DNA of 6,253 nucleotides from an uncultured Gemmatimonadota bacterium (GTDB lineage Bacteria > Gemmatimonadota > Gemmatimonadetes > Gemmatimonadales > GWC2-71-9). Where the stretch lies: positions 1 to 6,253 of the forward strand of contig CAMLHU010000133.1 in NCBI GenBank assembly GCA_946479825.1. Direction: 5' to 3'. Each line of letters starts with the position of its first letter. The stretch's first letter is position 1. Under the pieces are notes generated by a model. That model saw nothing but the letters and a program-made list of their open reading frames with translations. It was not told the origin of the DNA and did no database searches. Positions 4,837 through 6,253 of the stretch are shown in pieces. The translations under genes and the position numbers were made by a program.

Positions 4837-6214
4837 TCTTCCCCAGCCCGTCATACGCCGCGTACTTGTACGAGTCGGTCAGGCTGGGATAGTTGTACAC
4901 CGCATCGATGAAGGCGTCGATGGTGCCCTGCTCTGCGAGGACCTGGGCGCCGAGGTGGACGAGCTCGCTCGCCATCTCGCCGATCAGGTGGACGCCGAGG
5001 AGGCGCTTGTCGGCCGGGGCAAAGAGGAGCTTGAGCATCCCCGAGAGGTCGCCGATGATCTGGCCGCGGGGGCTCTTCTCATAGTAGGCCCGCCCGGCGA
5101 GGCAGGCGATCCCTTGCGCCGCGCACTCCTCTTCCGTGAGCCCCACCTGGGCGAGTTCCGGGACGGTGTAGACCGCGAGCGGGATGATCGCCGCCATCCG
5201 CTCCTTGTACCCCAGGCCGAAGGCGTGGACCATCGCCACCCGGGCCTGTTCCATCGAGGTCGAGGCGAGCGCCGGGAAGCCGATCACGTCGCCGGCGGCG
5301 TAGATCCCCGGCACGGTCGTGCGATAGCACTCGTCCACCACCACGAGCCCGCGTTTGCCGAGCTGCACGCCGACCGCCTCGAGCCCGAGCCCCGCGACGT
5401 TGCTCTGCCGCCCGGCCGCGAAGAGGGCGATGTCGGTCTCGAGCACCTCGCCCCCCGACAGCGTGATCGTGGCGCCGTCGGCACGGGGGGCGATCCGGTC
5501 CACCCGGGCGTTGAAGACGAACCGGAGCCCCAGCGCCTCGAGCCGGCGCCGGAGCCGGTCAGCGATCTCCCCGTCCACGAACGGGAGCAACCGGTCCTTC
5601 CCGTCCACCAGCGTCACCTCGACGCCGAGCGCGGTGAAGATCGAGGCGTACTCGGAGCCGATGACCCCGCCGCCCACCACCACCATCCGGCGCGGGATCC
5701 GGTCCATCGTGAGGATGGTGTCGGAGTCGTGGATCACGCGACCATCGAAGGGGATCTCCGGCGGACGGTGCGGCGAGGAACCGGTGGCGATGAGGATCAC
5801 GTCCGCCGTATGCGACTCGGCGCCGCCGTCGGGCCGGGCGATCGCGACGGTCCGACGGTCCGTGAGGGTCGCCCGTCCGTGCACCACGGTGACGCCGTGC
5901 CGCTCCATGTTCCGGGCCACGAGCGCCCGCTCGTTCGCGACGACGTGGTCCTTGCGGAACATGAAGTCCGCGACCGTCATCTCGTCCTTGAGCGAATAAT
6001 CGAGGCCGTACAGGCCCCGGGCACGGAGCCCCGAGTAGTAGAGCGCCGTCTCGCGGAGGGTCTTGGAGGGGATGGTGCCGGTATTGATCCCTGCCCCGCC
6101 CAGCATCGCCGCCTGCTCCACCAGCAGCACCCGCTTCCCGAAATACGCCGCCTGCGCGGCACCCTTCTCCCCCGCCGGTCCGGAGCCGATGACGATGAGG
6201 TCGTGGTGGGGCAA
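4826..6214 (-). CDS. sthA: Soluble (Si-specific) NAD(P)+ transhydrogenase, SthA-type flavoprotein
   Basis: SthA transfers hydride between NADPH and NAD+ through FAD in the cytoplasm. The 462-residue product is full length. It has an N-terminal FAD Rossmann motif IGSGPAGEKG (9-18), ATGSSP (143-148), a second nucleotide-binding motif GGGVIGSEYA (181-190), the FAD-binding YAAGDVIG (305-312) and a C-terminal dimerisation domain. Where dihydrolipoamide dehydrogenase and glutathione reductase have the redox-active CxxxxC pair, this protein reads GGAGINTGTIPSK (39-51), with no cysteine at either site. The C-terminal HPHPTxSE-type catalytic dyad is replaced by YNYPSLTDSYK (440-450). Both changes mark a transhydrogenase rather than a disulfide reductase. 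E. coli SthA retains the first cysteine; this one does not. The start is TTG: the only in-frame codons before the upstream TGA at 6244-6242 include no ATG or GTG, and the next Met is residue 37, inside the FAD domain. The leader is pyrimidine-rich without a Shine-Dalgarno. Confidence 0.93.
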   Translation of the reverse strand: MPHHDLIVIGSGPAGEKGAAQAAYFGKRVLLVEQAAMLGGAGINTGTIPSKTLRETALYYSGLRARGLYGLDYSLKDEMTVADFMFRKDHVVANERALVARNMERHGVTVVHGRATLTDRRTVAIARPDGGAESHTADVILIATGSSPHRPPEIPFDGRVIHDSDTILTMDRIPRRMVVVGGGVIGSEYASIFTALGVEVTLVDGKDRLLPFVDGEIADRLRRRLEALGLRFVFNARVDRIAPRADGATITLSGGEVLETDIALFAAGRQSNVAGLGLEAVGVQLGKRGLVVVDECYRTTVPGIYAAGDVIGFPALASTSMEQARVAMVHAFGLGYKERMAAIIPLAVYTVPELAQVGLTEEECAAQGIACLAGRAYYEKSPRGQIIGDLSGMLKLLFAPADKRLLGVHLIGEMASELVHLGAQVLAEQGTIDAFIDAVYNYPSLTDSYKYAAYDGLGKMRA

Positions 6215-6222
6215 GAAGGGGG

Positions 6223-6250
6223 AGGGGTCGGGGGTCAGGGGTCAGGGGTC
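6223..6250. repeat. Heptamer array (AGGGGTC) immediately before the sthA start
   Basis: Four 7-bp units are in register: AGGGGTC, GGGGGTC, AGGGGTC, AGGGGTC (coding strand GACCCCT). The array ends 8 bp before the sthA TTG codon and may continue past the window edge, although the last three bases (AGC) break the pattern. With the preceding GGGGG (6218-6222), the plus strand has five tracts of four or five G separated by loops of 1, 2, 3 and 3 bases, a strong G-quadruplex candidate on the template strand. The array occupies the place where a ribosome binding site would normally be. Confidence 0.9.
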
Positions 6251-6253
6251 AGC

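Noticed and set aside
3675..4892. 405-residue plus-strand open frame opposite mgtE
   Set aside because: Shadow of mgtE; it crosses the intergenic repeats into sthA and shows no recognisable motif.
4826..6214. Dihydrolipoamide dehydrogenase or mercuric reductase for the flavoprotein
   Set aside because: Both redox-active cysteines and the C-terminal His-Glu dyad are absent, while the SthA-type GTIPSK and NYPS motifs are present.

Overview
The window is very GC-rich and reads as ordinary chromosomal DNA. Every gene I can support lies on the minus strand, so transcription runs from high to low coordinates. The order is: soluble transhydrogenase (sthA, 6214-4826), MgtE-type magnesium transporter (4685-3474), small secreted protein of unknown function (3437-2847), DUF4442 hotdog-fold thioesterase-like protein (2818-2339), nitronate monooxygenase-like flavin oxidoreductase (2342-1362), and ispG (1156 to beyond base 1, missing only its C-terminal tail). 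I infer a Gemmatimonadota-like soil or sediment bacterium. The grounds are the extreme GC content, the 'LPLSAQ'-style signal-peptide end, the housekeeping gene types and the heptanucleotide repeats. No marker gene here fixes the phylum, so this is moderate at best.

The genes fall into blocks. mgtE, the secreted protein, the DUF4442 gene and the flavin oxidoreductase are closely packed (gaps of 36 and 28 bp, then a 4-bp GTGA stop/start overlap) and may be one transcript. sthA is set apart by a 140-bp gap and ispG by a 205-bp gap. The functions (pyridine nucleotide balance, Mg2+ uptake, acyl-thioester hydrolysis, flavin-dependent oxidation, isoprenoid precursor synthesis) do not form an obvious single pathway. 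The DUF4442/oxidoreductase pair is the only one whose layout suggests a joint role.

The most unusual content is between the genes. Three of the longer noncoding stretches, including the one entering from the right edge, are built largely from short tandem arrays of 7-bp or 8-bp units, each with a different unit sequence. Two arrays run over the stop codon of the upstream gene (sthA and the flavin oxidoreductase) and encode its last residues. Arrays just before the starts of ispG and sthA are C-rich on the coding strand, so the G-rich, quadruplex-capable strand is the template. Arrays after stops are G-rich on the coding strand. This resembles the heptameric short tandemly repeated repetitive (STRR) sequences known from cyanobacteria.

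Only one of the five gene starts that do not overlap an upstream gene has a good Shine-Dalgarno-like sequence. I see no tRNA, rRNA, CRISPR array, transposase, integrase, convincing sigma-70 promoter, or intrinsic terminator with a U-tract. The long plus-strand open frames are antisense shadows of the minus-strand genes, typical of GC-rich DNA. I do not find a new multi-gene system; the repeat architecture is the item most worth pursuing.
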